A stretch of 64,000 bases of DNA from Bhargavaea ullalensis (GCF_040545425.1 NZ_JBEPLW010000001.1); one strand, 5' to 3'; shown: positions 42,849-52,263, numbered from the stretch's first letter. Program-made: numbers and translations. Notes: generated by a model from the letters alone, not told the origin.

Positions 42849-45800
42849 TTGAGAAAGATCATTAACTTTTCGATACAGAATAAGTTCGCCATCTGGCTGC
42901 TGACGATCATGGCGATCGCCGCGGGGGTCATTTCCGCGGTGAACATGAAGCAGGAGTCGATGCCGGACATCACGGTCCCGATCGTATCGGTCGTGACCGT
43001 TTATCCGGGCGCGGCGCCCAATGAAGTCGCCGACTCGGTGACCACACCGGTCGAACAGCGGCTGAAAAATGTCGAAGGCGTGAAGACGGTCATGTCCTCC
43101 TCGATGGAGAACGTGTCGTCGATCCAGCTGGAATTCGGCTTTGACAAAGACATGGACCGGGCGACGCTTGAAGTGGACAGCGCGCTGGAAGGCATGACGC
43201 TTCCGGACAACGCGCAGAAGCCGTCCGTCTCCAGAATCAGCCTGAACGCATTCCCGGTCATTGCGCTCAGCGTGACCGACAAATCACGCGACCTCGACCA
43301 GCTCACCGAACTCGTCGAGAAGGATCTCATCCCGGCGCTCGAGAAAGTCGGCGGCGTCGCGGACGTGCAGGCGAGCGGCCAGAAAGCCAAGGAAGTCGAA
43401 ATCCAGTTCGACGACGAGAAGCTCGCCGCCGCCGGCCTGGACCGCGAGACGGTCACCGGCATCATCCAGGGATCCAACCTGGCTTTCCCGCTCGGGCTCA
43501 ATCAGCTTGACGGCCAGATGAAAAACGTGGTGATCGACGGTTCGATCGCTTCGCTGGACGCCCTGAAAAACCTTGAACTTCCTGCGGTTCCGGCAGGTGA
43601 CGGCCAGGGAGCTGCCGGAATGCCAGGCGCAGAGGCTGCCGGCGGACAGGATCCGTCGGCACAAGGCGCAGCCGGTGCGGCAGCGGGTGGCCAAGACGCG
43701 GCTGCCCAAGGCGCGCCAGGCCAGTCCGGTCAAGGCCAGGCTGCTCAAGATCAGGCCGGCGGGGCTCAGGCGGCTGCCATCGCGGCGGCCGGCCTGCCGA
43801 CGGTCACCCTGTCCGACGTGGCGGCGGTCGACATCGTCAACGAATCCAAATCGATTTCCCGCACGAACGGCAAAGACTCGATCGGCCTCCAGATCGTCAA
43901 AGGTCCGGATGACAACACGGTCGACGTCGTCAACGGCGTGAAAGACGAGATCAAAAAACTCGAAAAAGACTACGGTGTTGAAATCGAGTCGACATTCGAC
44001 CAGGGGCAGCCGATCGAAGAAGCAGTTTCGACGATGCTCGGCAAGGCGCTCTACGGCGCGCTGTTCGCCGTCATCATCATCCTGCTGTTCCTGCGCAGCT
44101 TCAAGACGACGGTCATCTCGGTTGTCTCGATCCCGCTGTCGCTGCTCATGGCGCTGCTCGTGCTCCACTCGATGGACATCACGCTCAACATCATGACGCT
44201 CGGCGCGCTCACCGTCGCGATCGGGCGGGTCATCGACGACTCGATCGTCGTCGTCGAGAACATCTACAGGCGGATGCACTTGCCGGATGAGCCGCTGAGG
44301 GGCAAGAAGCTCATCCTCGAAGCGACGCGCGAAATGTTCATCCCGATCAGCTCCTCCACGATCGTCACGATTGCGGTGTTCCTGCCGCTCGCGCTCGTGT
44401 CCGGGCAGGTCGGCGAATTGTTCGTTCCGTTTGCGCTCGCCGTCGTGTTCGCGCTGCTCGCTTCGCTGCTCGTCGCGGTCACCGTCGTCCCGATGCTTGC
44501 CCATACGCTGTTCCGCAAGAACCTTTACGGGGCAGACGGCCGTGCGCAGGCCGCAGTGAAAACCGAGCGGCCGAACCGCCTGGCCGCCTGGTATCAGGGC
44601 GTGCTCAACTGGGCGCTCAACCATAAATGGATCACAGTCGGCGCATCCGTCCTTGTGCTCGTGGCCAGCTTATTCCTGGTGCCGCACATCGGCACGACCT
44701 TCCTGCCCGAAGAAGAACAGAAAGTCATCATGGCGACGTACAAGCCGGATCCCGGCCAGCCGAAAGATGAAGTGATCCAAATCGTCGGCGACGCCGAGAA
44801 GTTCCTCGCAGACCGGAAAGGCGTCACGTCCTACCAGTTCTCGATCGAGGAAGCCGGCGGAGGCATGGGCATGATGATGGGCGGCGGTGCAAACTCTGCG
44901 CTGTTCTTCATCGAATATGACTCCGACTTCAAGAACTTCTCCGATGAGCCTCAAAAGCTCGTCGACAAGCTGAACGGCCAGTCTGATAAAGGCGAATGGG
45001 GCACAGTCGACTTCGCCAACATGAGCGGCGGCTTTGAATTGTATGTATACGCCGACAACGAGGAAGACCTGAAGACGGCTTCCGACGACGTGACGGAGGC
45101 GCTGAAAAAACAGGACGGCCTTGAAAACGTCGAGTCGGATCTCGCCGAAGCGTACGATCAATACACGTTCGTCGCCGACCAGAAGAAACTCGCCGGACTC
45201 GGACTGACGACGGCGCAGATCGGCATGGCGCTTTCCGACAGCGGAAAAGGCGCTGCGATCACGACCGTCAAGGAAGACGGCGATACGCTCGATGTGTACA
45301 TCGCCACCGAGTCGAAGGAATTCGGCACATTCGACGATCTGAAGAAAACCGAAATCCCGACCGCACTCGGCACGGCCGTCCCGCTTGAGGACCTGGCGTC
45401 CGTGGAAGAAGGAAAAGCTCCGACGACCGTCTCCCACCGGAACGGCAAGTTGTACACATCGATCACGGCCGACATCACGGCAAAAGACACGAACGCGGTC
45501 TCGACAGATGCGAAAGACGTGATCGACAAGCTCGATCTCCCGTCCGGCTCGACGGTTGAATTCGGCGGCATCACCGAACAGATCAACGAATCGTTCTCGC
45601 AGCTCGGACTCGCCATGGCGGCCGCCGTCGCGATTGTCTACTTCGTCCTCGTCGTGACGTTCGGCGGCGCACTCGCTCCGTTCGCGATCCTGTTCTCGCT
45701 GCCATTCGCCATCATCGGCAGCTTGGTCGCGCTCTGGATCGCCCGCGAGCCGATCAGCGTTTCGGCGATGATCGGAGCGCTCATGCTCATCGGGATCGTC

Positions 45801-46109
45801 GTCACGAACGCGATCGTCCTCATCGACCGGGTCATCCACAAAGAGAAGGAAGGCGAACCGACGCGCCAGGCACTGCTCGAAGCCGGCGCCACCCGTCTCC
45901 GCCCGATCCTCATGACCGCACTCGCGACCATCTTCGCCCTCGTGCCGCTCGCAATCGGCGCGGAAGGCGGCGGCCTGATCTCCAAAGGCCTCGGCATCAC
46001 CGTCATCGGCGGTCTCGTCAGCTCCACCTTGCTGACCTTGCTCATCGTGCCGATCGTCTACGAAATCCTCGCCAAATTCCGCCGCAAACCGCTGGTAGAA
46101 GAGGAATAA
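42849..46109 (+). CDS. swrC: RND-family efflux pump, SwrC/YerP type
   Basis: 1086 residues, with about twelve membrane helices and two large extracytoplasmic domains, a proton-driven exporter. Motifs: the N-terminal IINFSIQNKFAIWLLTIMAI, VIDDSIVVVENIYR in TM4 with the proton-relay aspartates, and GIVVTNAIVLIDRVIH near the end. In B. subtilis SwrC exports surfactin. Oddities: an Ala/Gln/Gly-rich low-complexity insert of about 65 residues (about 250-315) and a Met/Gly patch MMMGGG. The start is TTG 42849 behind GGAGGAGC. No outer-membrane partner, as expected for a monoderm. Confidence 0.9.
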   Translation: MRKIINFSIQNKFAIWLLTIMAIAAGVISAVNMKQESMPDITVPIVSVVTVYPGAAPNEVADSVTTPVEQRLKNVEGVKTVMSSSMENVSSIQLEFGFDKDMDRATLEVDSALEGMTLPDNAQKPSVSRISLNAFPVIALSVTDKSRDLDQLTELVEKDLIPALEKVGGVADVQASGQKAKEVEIQFDDEKLAAAGLDRETVTGIIQGSNLAFPLGLNQLDGQMKNVVIDGSIASLDALKNLELPAVPAGDGQGAAGMPGAEAAGGQDPSAQGAAGAAAGGQDAAAQGAPGQSGQGQAAQDQAGGAQAAAIAAAGLPTVTLSDVAAVDIVNESKSISRTNGKDSIGLQIVKGPDDNTVDVVNGVKDEIKKLEKDYGVEIESTFDQGQPIEEAVSTMLGKALYGALFAVIIILLFLRSFKTTVISVVSIPLSLLMALLVLHSMDITLNIMTLGALTVAIGRVIDDSIVVVENIYRRMHLPDEPLRGKKLILEATREMFIPISSSTIVTIAVFLPLALVSGQVGELFVPFALAVVFALLASLLVAVTVVPMLAHTLFRKNLYGADGRAQAAVKTERPNRLAAWYQGVLNWALNHKWITVGASVLVLVASLFLVPHIGTTFLPEEEQKVIMATYKPDPGQPKDEVIQIVGDAEKFLADRKGVTSYQFSIEEAGGGMGMMMGGGANSALFFIEYDSDFKNFSDEPQKLVDKLNGQSDKGEWGTVDFANMSGGFELYVYADNEEDLKTASDDVTEALKKQDGLENVESDLAEAYDQYTFVADQKKLAGLGLTTAQIGMALSDSGKGAAITTVKEDGDTLDVYIATESKEFGTFDDLKKTEIPTALGTAVPLEDLASVEEGKAPTTVSHRNGKLYTSITADITAKDTNAVSTDAKDVIDKLDLPSGSTVEFGGITEQINESFSQLGLAMAAAVAIVYFVLVVTFGGALAPFAILFSLPFAIIGSLVALWIAREPISVSAMIGALMLIGIVVTNAIVLIDRVIHKEKEGEPTRQALLEAGATRLRPILMTALATIFALVPLAIGAEGGGLISKGLGITVIGGLVSSTLLTLLIVPIVYEILAKFRRKPLVEEE

Positions 46110-46117
46110 AGAATGGA

Positions 46118-46152
46118 AAAAGCACCCGTCCGGGATTCCGGCGGGTGCTTTT
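46118..46152. terminator. Terminator after the RND pump gene
   Basis: AAAAGCACCCG pairs with CGGGTGCTTTT, with inner CCGG/CCGG, followed by a few T. Confidence 0.88.
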
Positions 46153-46209
46153 GTGTATGCATGGATGGTGCGGGGCGCGGTTGGACGGACGGGGTTGAAT
46201 CCGCCGAGT

Positions 46210-46669
46210 CGTACGGATCCGGCGCTGAACCGTACGCATCCGACCTTGAACCGTACGGATCGGGCCTTGAGCCGGACAGGTTGATTCTTCCGGGCTTGAG
46301 TCGTACGGATCCGGCGCTGAACCGTACGCATCCGGGCTTGAACCGTACAGATCGGGCCTTGAGCCGGACAGGTCGATTCTTCCGGGCTTGAGCCGTACGG
46401 ATCCGGTGCTGAACCGTACGCATCCGGGCTTGAACCGTACGGATCGGGCCTTGAACCGGACAGGTTGATTCTTCCGGGCTTGAGCCGTACGGATCCGGCG
46501 CTGAACCGTACGCATCCGGGCTTGAACCGTACAGGTCCCGCCTTGAGTCGGACAGGTTGATTCTTTCGGGCTTGAGCCGTACGGATCCGGCGCTGAACCG
46601 TACGCATCGGGGCTTGAACCGTACGGATCGGGCCTTGAGCCGGACAGGTTGATTCTTCCAATGGTCAAC
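46210..46669. repeat. Higher-order tandem repeat, array G: five 92-bp units of three 21-mers plus a 29-mer
   Basis: The 92-bp units start at 46210, 46302, 46394, 46486 and 46578. Each contains CGTACGGATCC.., CGTACGCATCC.. and CGTACGGATCG.. units of 21 bp, then a 29-bp unit beginning CGGACAGG and including TTGATTCTTCCGGG. Copies differ at few positions; the last loses similarity near its end. It fills the 660-bp gap between the pump terminator and sodC. Long minus-strand open frames over it are translation of the repeat. Confidence 0.95.
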
Positions 46670-46769
46670 CCCCTCTCGATGCCAGCCTGCCGCCGCGCAC
46701 GCCGCGTCCAATTCACTGAATAGATCCGCCGTCTTTTCCCCATCCTTCACAGGAAGGAGGATGGTTAAA

Positions 46770-47327
46770 ATGAAAAAACTGTTGATGGCCGCTGCGGCGG
46801 TCTTGCTGCTCGCGGGCTGCGGGATGAAGATGGGGAAGGAGGTGCAGGTGCCGGTCATGACGGAAGGCGGCCGGACCGCGATGGAATCGGACCTGGTGGA
46901 CGCAAACGGGAAAGTGATCGGCACGGTGCTCCTGACCGGAGATGAAAAAGGGACCGGGATCCGGATCACCGCAGAGGGGATGGAGCCCGGCGTGAAGGCG
47001 ATCCATGTGCATGAAACCGGCGTCTGCACGCCGCCGGACTTCGAGTCGACCGGCAGCCACTTCAATCCGCATTCGAAAGAACACGGCTTTGAGAATCCGA
47101 ACGGCTTCCATGCCGGGGACCTGCCGAACATCGAAGTCGACAAAGAAGGGAAAGTCGACCTCGAAACGGTTTCCGAACACGTGTCGCTCAAGGAAGGCAA
47201 GCCGGGTTATCTGCTGGATGAAGACGGCAGCTCGATCGTCGTCCACGAAGGGCCGGACGACTACAAAACCGATCCTGCCGGCAACTCGGGCAAGCGCATC
47301 GCCTGCGCGGCATTCAATAAGGAATAA
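46770..47327 (+). CDS. sodC: Lipoprotein Cu,Zn superoxide dismutase
   Basis: 185 residues. A lipobox (LAGC, Cys17) anchors the enzyme outside the membrane. All metal ligands can be aligned: Cu by His79, His81, His97 and His159; Zn by His97, His105, His114 and Asp117; the disulfide by Cys86 and Cys179; the active-site arginine is Arg176. B. subtilis YojM, from memory, lacks two copper ligands; this protein does not. It should therefore be catalytically active. ATG 46770 follows AGGAGG. Single gene with a strong terminator. Confidence 0.93.
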   Translation: MKKLLMAAAAVLLLAGCGMKMGKEVQVPVMTEGGRTAMESDLVDANGKVIGTVLLTGDEKGTGIRITAEGMEPGVKAIHVHETGVCTPPDFESTGSHFNPHSKEHGFENPNGFHAGDLPNIEVDKEGKVDLETVSEHVSLKEGKPGYLLDEDGSSIVVHEGPDDYKTDPAGNSGKRIACAAFNKE

Positions 47328-47332
47328 CTGAG

Positions 47333-47362
47333 CGGCACCCGCCAAATTTCTGGCGGGTGCCG
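47333..47362 (+). terminator. Terminator of sodC
   Basis: CGGCACCCGCCA pairs perfectly with TGGCGGGTGCCG, followed by TTTTC. Confidence 0.93.
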
Positions 47363-47396
47363 TTTTCGTTCGGCCTCCATCCGCAACCCGAAGAAA

Positions 47397-47424
47397 ACCG
47401 CAGCCGGCTGTGTGCGGCTGCGGT
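47397..47424 (-). terminator. Terminator of the CAP-domain gene
   Basis: ACCGCAGCCG pairs perfectly with CGGCTGCGGT; on the minus strand TTTTCTT follows. Confidence 0.88.
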
Positions 47425-47436
47425 GGATAGACCTTC

Positions 47437-48579
47437 TTATCTGAACAGGAAGTTTTCCGTGTAGTACGGCTGGTTGTCTTCGTTGAATGCGACGCCGACG
47501 CCGAGGAGGCGGTAGTCGCGGTTCAGGATGTTCTTGCGGTGTCCGAGCGAGTTCATGAGGCCTTCATGGGCGAAGATGGCGCTCGGCTGGCCGTAGGCGA
47601 GGTTCTCGCCGGCCCCGCGGAACTGGATGCCGTCTTCCGCCATGCGGTCGAACGGCGATTGGCCCTTCAGGTTTTCGTGGGCGAAGTAGCCGTTCTGGGC
47701 CATGTCTTCGCTGTGCTTCACGGCGGTGCCTGCGGTCCGGCCGTCCCAGTCAAGCACACTTTCGCCGTGTGCGACTCGGGCGGCGTTCGTCAGGTCAAAC
47801 AGCTGCCGCTCGAATCCTTCCTTCAGGGAGGCGCCGCCGGATGCGTAGAGGGCATTGTGGTTCAGTTCGAGTTTTTTGTCGATGAGCTGGACGGCGGTGA
47901 CAGTGTCTTTCTGATGCACATCATAAAAGAACGTCACATAGCTGCCGCCGAGCTCGTACACGTCGTATTCGCCGGTGTCCTGCATGAGGAAGGCATTGCG
48001 TCCCTTGATGATCCGGTCGAGCGGCTTGCCGTAGGCGGCGCGGACTTCGGCTTTCCGGGAGCCGTACTTGATGCCGTCCCGGGAGGCGATCATGTCCTGG
48101 TTCGTGTACAGCCCGTTCACGCGTCCCTTGGCGTCTGCCGAGACCATGACGAAGTTGTGGTAGCCGTCGTGGTAAGTGTCCCAGGCGGTGCCGTATTCGT
48201 TTGTCGTCGAGCGGGCCGGTTCGCCGAGTTCCGCCCGGACGCGGTCTTGCGGGTCTCCGATGGCGAGGTTGTGCACAGTGACGGGTGCGTCGGCCGGCGT
48301 CTCAAGGTTCGGTTTGTCGACGGTTTCGGTGGCCGCCCCCTGTCTGCGGGCGCGATCGTCTTTTACGCTTTGTTCCAGTTTGGCGTAGAGCGATTCCGCT
48401 CCGTCGCCGATTTTGCCGATTGCCTCATTCACGGCCGGCTTGTCTCGGAAGTCCGCGATCGCCGCGTCGAACCGGTCCAGAAAAGACAGATCGACGTAGC
48501 GTGAAACCGGCCCTTCCCAAAGCGGCCGGGCCAGGAAAACCAGGACGGCCAGCAAAATGAGTGATAATAATCGTCGCAC
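47437..48579 (-). CDS. ylbC: CAP/SCP-domain secreted protein (YlbC-like)
   Basis: 380 residues. An N-terminal membrane helix precedes a CAP-associated N domain (the repeated IGDPQDRVRAELGEP and YGSRKAEVRAAYGKP segments) and a C-terminal CAP domain with FDLTNAARVAHG, HSEDMAQNGYFAHEN and SLGHRKNILN. The architecture matches B. subtilis YlbC. CAP proteins are extracellular; the activity is unknown. GTG 48579 is chosen because GGAGGTG lies 5-6 bp upstream. The symbol is by architecture. Confidence 0.82.
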   Translation of the reverse strand: MRRLLSLILLAVLVFLARPLWEGPVSRYVDLSFLDRFDAAIADFRDKPAVNEAIGKIGDGAESLYAKLEQSVKDDRARRQGAATETVDKPNLETPADAPVTVHNLAIGDPQDRVRAELGEPARSTTNEYGTAWDTYHDGYHNFVMVSADAKGRVNGLYTNQDMIASRDGIKYGSRKAEVRAAYGKPLDRIIKGRNAFLMQDTGEYDVYELGGSYVTFFYDVHQKDTVTAVQLIDKKLELNHNALYASGGASLKEGFERQLFDLTNAARVAHGESVLDWDGRTAGTAVKHSEDMAQNGYFAHENLKGQSPFDRMAEDGIQFRGAGENLAYGQPSAIFAHEGLMNSLGHRKNILNRDYRLLGVGVAFNEDNQPYYTENFLFR

Positions 48580-48760
48580 GTGCACACCTCCCTCGTCCCA
48601 CCATTTTACCACGCGGCGGGGCGTTTCATGCATTGGATGAACTGCGAAGGCTGAAAGCGTAAGGGAAAGAAAAGCAACAGAATGGCGGACGGGATGTATA
48701 CCGATAGGTAGGAGGGGTATAGAGGAACTATCAGCTGATCAAAAAAAGGAGGCAGGTAAG

Positions 48761-49213
48761 ATGAAGGCATATCTACGGTTCGGGCTCATGATCCTGACGT
48801 CGATCGTCGTCATGTACGTCCTTATGTACTTCAATACGTATTCGATCGATCATGTGACTTTCAGCGAGACAAGGGTATATATGGCGATCATGATGGGGGG
48901 CTTCATGGCGATCATCATGATGCTGTTCATGCTGAATATGTACAAGAACAAAAAAGCGAACATCGCCATCCTCGCTGCCAGTGTCCTCATCATCGCCGGT
49001 AGCCTGTGGCTCGTGAGGAGCCAGGCGACGGTCGGACAGGTGTCTTACATGCGGGCCATGATTCCTCATCACTCGATCGCCATCATGACGAGTGAGCGGG
49101 CGCACATTGAAGATCCGCGCGTCCGCAAGCTGGCCGACGGCATCATTGAAACGCAGAAAAAGGAAATCAAAGAAATGAAGGCGCTCATCAAAGAGTTGAA
49201 GGATAAAGACTGA
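48761..49213 (+). CDS. DUF305 family membrane protein
   Basis: 150 residues. Three helices (about 5-24, 41-60, 69-85) are followed by a DUF305-type domain with the YMRAMIPHHSIAIMTSERA motif, where His-His and methionines can bind copper. Some DUF305 proteins (CopM-like) take part in copper tolerance. ATG 48761 follows AAAAAAGGAGG. Upstream, near 48698-48710, ATACCGATAGGTA faintly resembles a CsoR site. Confidence 0.82.
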   Translation: MKAYLRFGLMILTSIVVMYVLMYFNTYSIDHVTFSETRVYMAIMMGGFMAIIMMLFMLNMYKNKKANIAILAASVLIIAGSLWLVRSQATVGQVSYMRAMIPHHSIAIMTSERAHIEDPRVRKLADGIIETQKKEIKEMKALIKELKDKD

Positions 49214-49217
49214 ATGC

Positions 49218-49430
49218 AAAACGGGGCTGTCCGGTAAGTGCTGGGCTTCCCTATGAGACGGCAAAAAGCAAGGACGGCGGGCGACTCCTGCGGGAAAGCC
49301 GACCGGCCGAGACCCCGCACGGCTGTAAGCCGGAGGAGGATTGGCGGTCGGTCCGCGGAGAGCAGCCAGAGTCCTTGCTTTTTGCACTTTCTCTAAGGGA
49401 ATCAACTTTTGGGACAGCCCCGTGCCGTTA
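49218..49430. repeat. Nested palindromic repeat element (MITE-like)
   Basis: The outer arms are ACGGGGCTGTCC (about 49219-49231) and GGGACAGCCCCGT (about 49412-49424). Inside lies a second pair, AAAAAGCAAGGAC (about 49264) and GTCCTTGCTTTTT (about 49371), enclosing GACTCCTGCGGGAAAGCCG and GAGACCCCGCA, a sequence type that recurs between genes in Bacillaceae genomes. No open frame. The outer arms may act as a terminator between the DUF305 and pdaC genes. Confidence 0.75.
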
Positions 49431-50888
49431 TTGATTGAAATACGGGCCGATGTCCGAGTCGGCGGTCAGCCCGAGAAGCTGGCTGACGGTGACGAACTGA
49501 TAGCCCTGGGCCTTCAGTCCGGCGATCAGCTGAGGCAGGGCATCGGCTGTGGAGGCGTGGATGTCGTGCAGCAGTACGATTGCCCCCGGATGAACCAGGC
49601 CGGAGACAAGCCGGTTGACGGCCGCGGCGTTGCGGCTTTTCCAGTCGAGCGAGTCGACCGACCAGAGGACGATCGGGGAATCCGACTCGGCCGCAACCTG
49701 CTTGACCGCATCGTTAATCGCTCCGTACGGCGGACGCTCGACATCCGGCCGGACGCCCGTCGCCGCCTCGATCTTCCGGGCAGACTGCACCATCTGCAGG
49801 CGGATGCCGTCGATGTCGTACTTCGTCAGATCCGGATGGCTGTCGGAATGGTTGCCGATCTCATGTCCGGCCTCCGCCACCGCACGCGCCGTGTCCGGAT
49901 AAAACTCCGCCTGCGAGCCGAGCATGAAGAACGTCGCCTTCACGCCTTCCTTGGCAAGCGTCTCAAGAATGCGAGGCGTGACCTGCGGATGCGGGCCGTC
50001 ATCAAATGTCAGCGCCACATACTTGCCCGCCGGATCAAGCGGCGCCGCTTCGGATCCCCCCTGCACCGTGCCGTCAATCGTACCCGACGGCTTCGCGACA
50101 CCGAGGCGGGCGGCGGCATCCGGCTTCATCATCAGGGACACCCGGTCATAGGGCAGGTCGACCTTGACGACACCCGCAGCTCCGGCAGCCACTTCATATT
50201 CATCGAAATACACCGTGAACGCCCCGTCGCCGATCGACCATTTCCAGGAAGCCGGGTCGGCGAGCGCCGCATCCAACTCATCATCAAACACATACTCCAT
50301 GAGCCCGTCCCTGGCGGCGATCGCTTCTTTCACGAGCCGCCCGAGCTCCGCGGCGTCCACACCGCCCTCCAGGTCAAACAGCTCACCGAGCGACACCGGC
50401 CGCTTCTCCTGCATATCGACGGTGAACGGCATCACATTCGTCTGGCCGTTCGCCCCGCCGGCGGACCGGTATGATGTGAACACGAGGCTGTAGAGCGACT
50501 CGCCCGCCTGCTTCGTATCCAGCCCGATATTCAAATGGCCTCGCAGCCCTTCTTTGAGCGCCGCTTCATTGTCCTGAAGCTCTTTCTTGAACGCGCTCGT
50601 CTGGGCATCGATCCACTCCCGAATCGGCGCGTTGACCGCCTCGCTGTCCGACGACAGCACACTCACGGCGGACGTATATGTATCCGCATCCTCGACCGTC
50701 GTCTTCAGATCCAGGCCGGGAAGCACACCCTTCTGTTCCGTCACCACCGCCTTCGCCTGGCCGCTCGGCTCCTTCTTCCCGGTCAGCGCCGGAATCGCCA
50801 CGCTCAGCACGAGCAGGGCCGCCGTCGCCACCCCGACGAGCAGCGCCCAAAGTGGCACATTCAGCCACTTCAACTTTCTCTTCAACAC
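49428..50888 (-). CDS. pdaC: Peptidoglycan N-acetylglucosamine deacetylase, PdaC-like
   Basis: 486 residues, close to B. subtilis PdaC (467). A membrane anchor (14-36) is followed by a DUF3298-type domain (about 60-260) and a polysaccharide deacetylase domain. Catalytic motifs: TFDDGPHP with the base aspartate, GNHSDSHPD for metal, RPPYG, DSLDWKSR and LLHDIHA. It deacetylates cell-wall GlcNAc or MurNAc, giving lysozyme resistance. GTG 50888 follows GAGAGAGG at 9 bp. Confidence 0.92.
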   Translation of the reverse strand: MLKRKLKWLNVPLWALLVGVATAALLVLSVAIPALTGKKEPSGQAKAVVTEQKGVLPGLDLKTTVEDADTYTSAVSVLSSDSEAVNAPIREWIDAQTSAFKKELQDNEAALKEGLRGHLNIGLDTKQAGESLYSLVFTSYRSAGGANGQTNVMPFTVDMQEKRPVSLGELFDLEGGVDAAELGRLVKEAIAARDGLMEYVFDDELDAALADPASWKWSIGDGAFTVYFDEYEVAAGAAGVVKVDLPYDRVSLMMKPDAAARLGVAKPSGTIDGTVQGGSEAAPLDPAGKYVALTFDDGPHPQVTPRILETLAKEGVKATFFMLGSQAEFYPDTARAVAEAGHEIGNHSDSHPDLTKYDIDGIRLQMVQSARKIEAATGVRPDVERPPYGAINDAVKQVAAESDSPIVLWSVDSLDWKSRNAAAVNRLVSGLVHPGAIVLLHDIHASTADALPQLIAGLKAQGYQFVTVSQLLGLTADSDIGPYFNQ

Positions 50889-51055
50889 CTCAACCAGCCT
50901 CTCTCCGTGATTTGGCCGCCCGTTCTCTCTGTGCGGGCCGCCCTCTATGATCCTCCTATTATATCACCTGGAAAGAGATTCCGGCAGTGGGCGAAAAAGA
51001 TTCAGAAGGATAAGACAAGCCATGTCCGCGCGGCCGGGCGGAGACGCGCGGGCGC

Positions 51056-51093
51056 GAAAAAGCAGGCCGGGAAACGGACGTTTCCCGCCTGCT
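51056..51093 (-). terminator. Terminator of the dehydrogenase gene
   Basis: On the minus strand AGCAGG-CGGGAAACG pairs with CGTTTCCCG-CCTGCT (one bulge), followed by TTTTTCG. Confidence 0.85.
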
Positions 51094-51117
51094 GTTTTCA
51101 GGTTTGATTTCCGGAGG

Positions 51118-52263
51118 TCACGGTTTCAGGATCACTTTCGTGCATTCGTCCCCGTGCTCGTAGAACGTTTTGTAGGCGATCGGCGCCTCTTCAAGCGGGA
51201 CGATGTGGGAGATGATCTCGGTCGGGTCGATTTTGTGTTCGGTGATCATCTTGAACAGGTCGGGCATGAGGTGGGGGACCGGCGCCTGGCCTGTTTTGAT
51301 CGTTACATTGCGCTCGAAGAACCGGCCGAGCGGGAATGCGTTGTACCAGAGGCCGTACACGCCGGTGAGCTGGACGGTGCCGAACCGGCGGACGGCGCGG
51401 TGGGCGGTCCGGATGGCACCGAGGGACCCGCCCTGCAGCTTCAGTTTCTGTTCGGCTTTCTCCACCGGCGTCTTGTCCCCGTCCATCCCGACGCAGTCGA
51501 TGACGACGTCCGCGCCGCCGTTTGTCAGGTGGTGCAGATAATCGCCCGTTTCCCGGGCATCTTTGAACGGGACCGTCTCGACGCGGTTCATCCGGCGCGC
51601 CTTCTCCAGCCGGTACGGCACGCTGTCGACCGCGATCACCCGCTCGGCGCCCATCATCCACGCGAACTTCTGGGTCATGAGCCCGATCGGACCGCTGCCG
51701 AGCACGACGACGCTGTCACCTTTCTTCACACCGGAGTGGAGCACGCTCCAGTAGGCGGTCGGCAGCACGTCCGACATGAACAGCACCGCCTCATCCGGCA
51801 CTTCCGCTGATTCCGGGATCACGAACGGCAGGAAGTTCCCGAACGGTACGCGCAAGTATTCGGCCTGGCCGCCCGGATGGTTGCCGAACATTTCCGTGTA
51901 GCCGAAATAGCCGCCGAAATCGGTGTGCGGCGTCGGGTTGGAATCAGGATGCTCACACTGGCTTTCCATGTCATGCGTACAGTACCAGCAGTCGCCGCAC
52001 GCCACGTTGAACGGGATGACGACCCGGTCGCCCTTTTTCACCTTCGTCACGGCCTTCCCGGTCTCGACGACAATGCCCATCGGCTCATGGCCGATCACAT
52101 AGCCGTGGCGGGTCGGGATGGACCCGAGGTAAATGTGCAGGTCGGATCCGCAGATGGCGGTCGAAGTGACGCGGATGATGATGTCATCGTCTTTCTCGAT
52201 CTTCGGCGCAGGAACATTTTTCACCTGGATGTCTTTCGTGCCCTGGAACGTAACGGCTCTCAT
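51118..52263 (-). CDS. adhB: Zinc-dependent alcohol dehydrogenase, AdhB-like
   Basis: 381 residues, medium-chain dehydrogenase of the B. subtilis AdhB type. The catalytic zinc motif is CGSDLH and GHEPMG; the structural zinc loop has CGDCWYCTHDMESQC; the NAD-binding GxGxxG is VVLGSGPIGLM. The long segment with NPTPHTDFGGYFGYTEM is shared with formaldehyde dehydrogenase-like members. ATG 52263 follows AAAGGAGG; the frame's extension to 52422 is not supported. Substrate unknown. Confidence 0.9.
   Translation of the reverse strand: MRAVTFQGTKDIQVKNVPAPKIEKDDDIIIRVTSTAICGSDLHIYLGSIPTRHGYVIGHEPMGIVVETGKAVTKVKKGDRVVIPFNVACGDCWYCTHDMESQCEHPDSNPTPHTDFGGYFGYTEMFGNHPGGQAEYLRVPFGNFLPFVIPESAEVPDEAVLFMSDVLPTAYWSVLHSGVKKGDSVVVLGSGPIGLMTQKFAWMMGAERVIAVDSVPYRLEKARRMNRVETVPFKDARETGDYLHHLTNGGADVVIDCVGMDGDKTPVEKAEQKLKLQGGSLGAIRTAHRAVRRFGTVQLTGVYGLWYNAFPLGRFFERNVTIKTGQAPVPHLMPDLFKMITEHKIDPTEIISHIVPLEEAPIAYKTFYEHGDECTKVILKP

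Noticed and set aside
41795..42973. TetR protein of 392 residues
   Set aside because: The extra 99 N-terminal codons lie antisense to the pump gene and across the operator region; ATG 42676 has an ideal ribosome binding site.
44670..47200. Very long minus-strand open frames over the RND pump and array G (up to 663 codons)
   Set aside because: They are antisense to a clear RND gene and then translate the 92-bp repeat into PYGSSPDA-like heptads. No ribosome binding site or family match.
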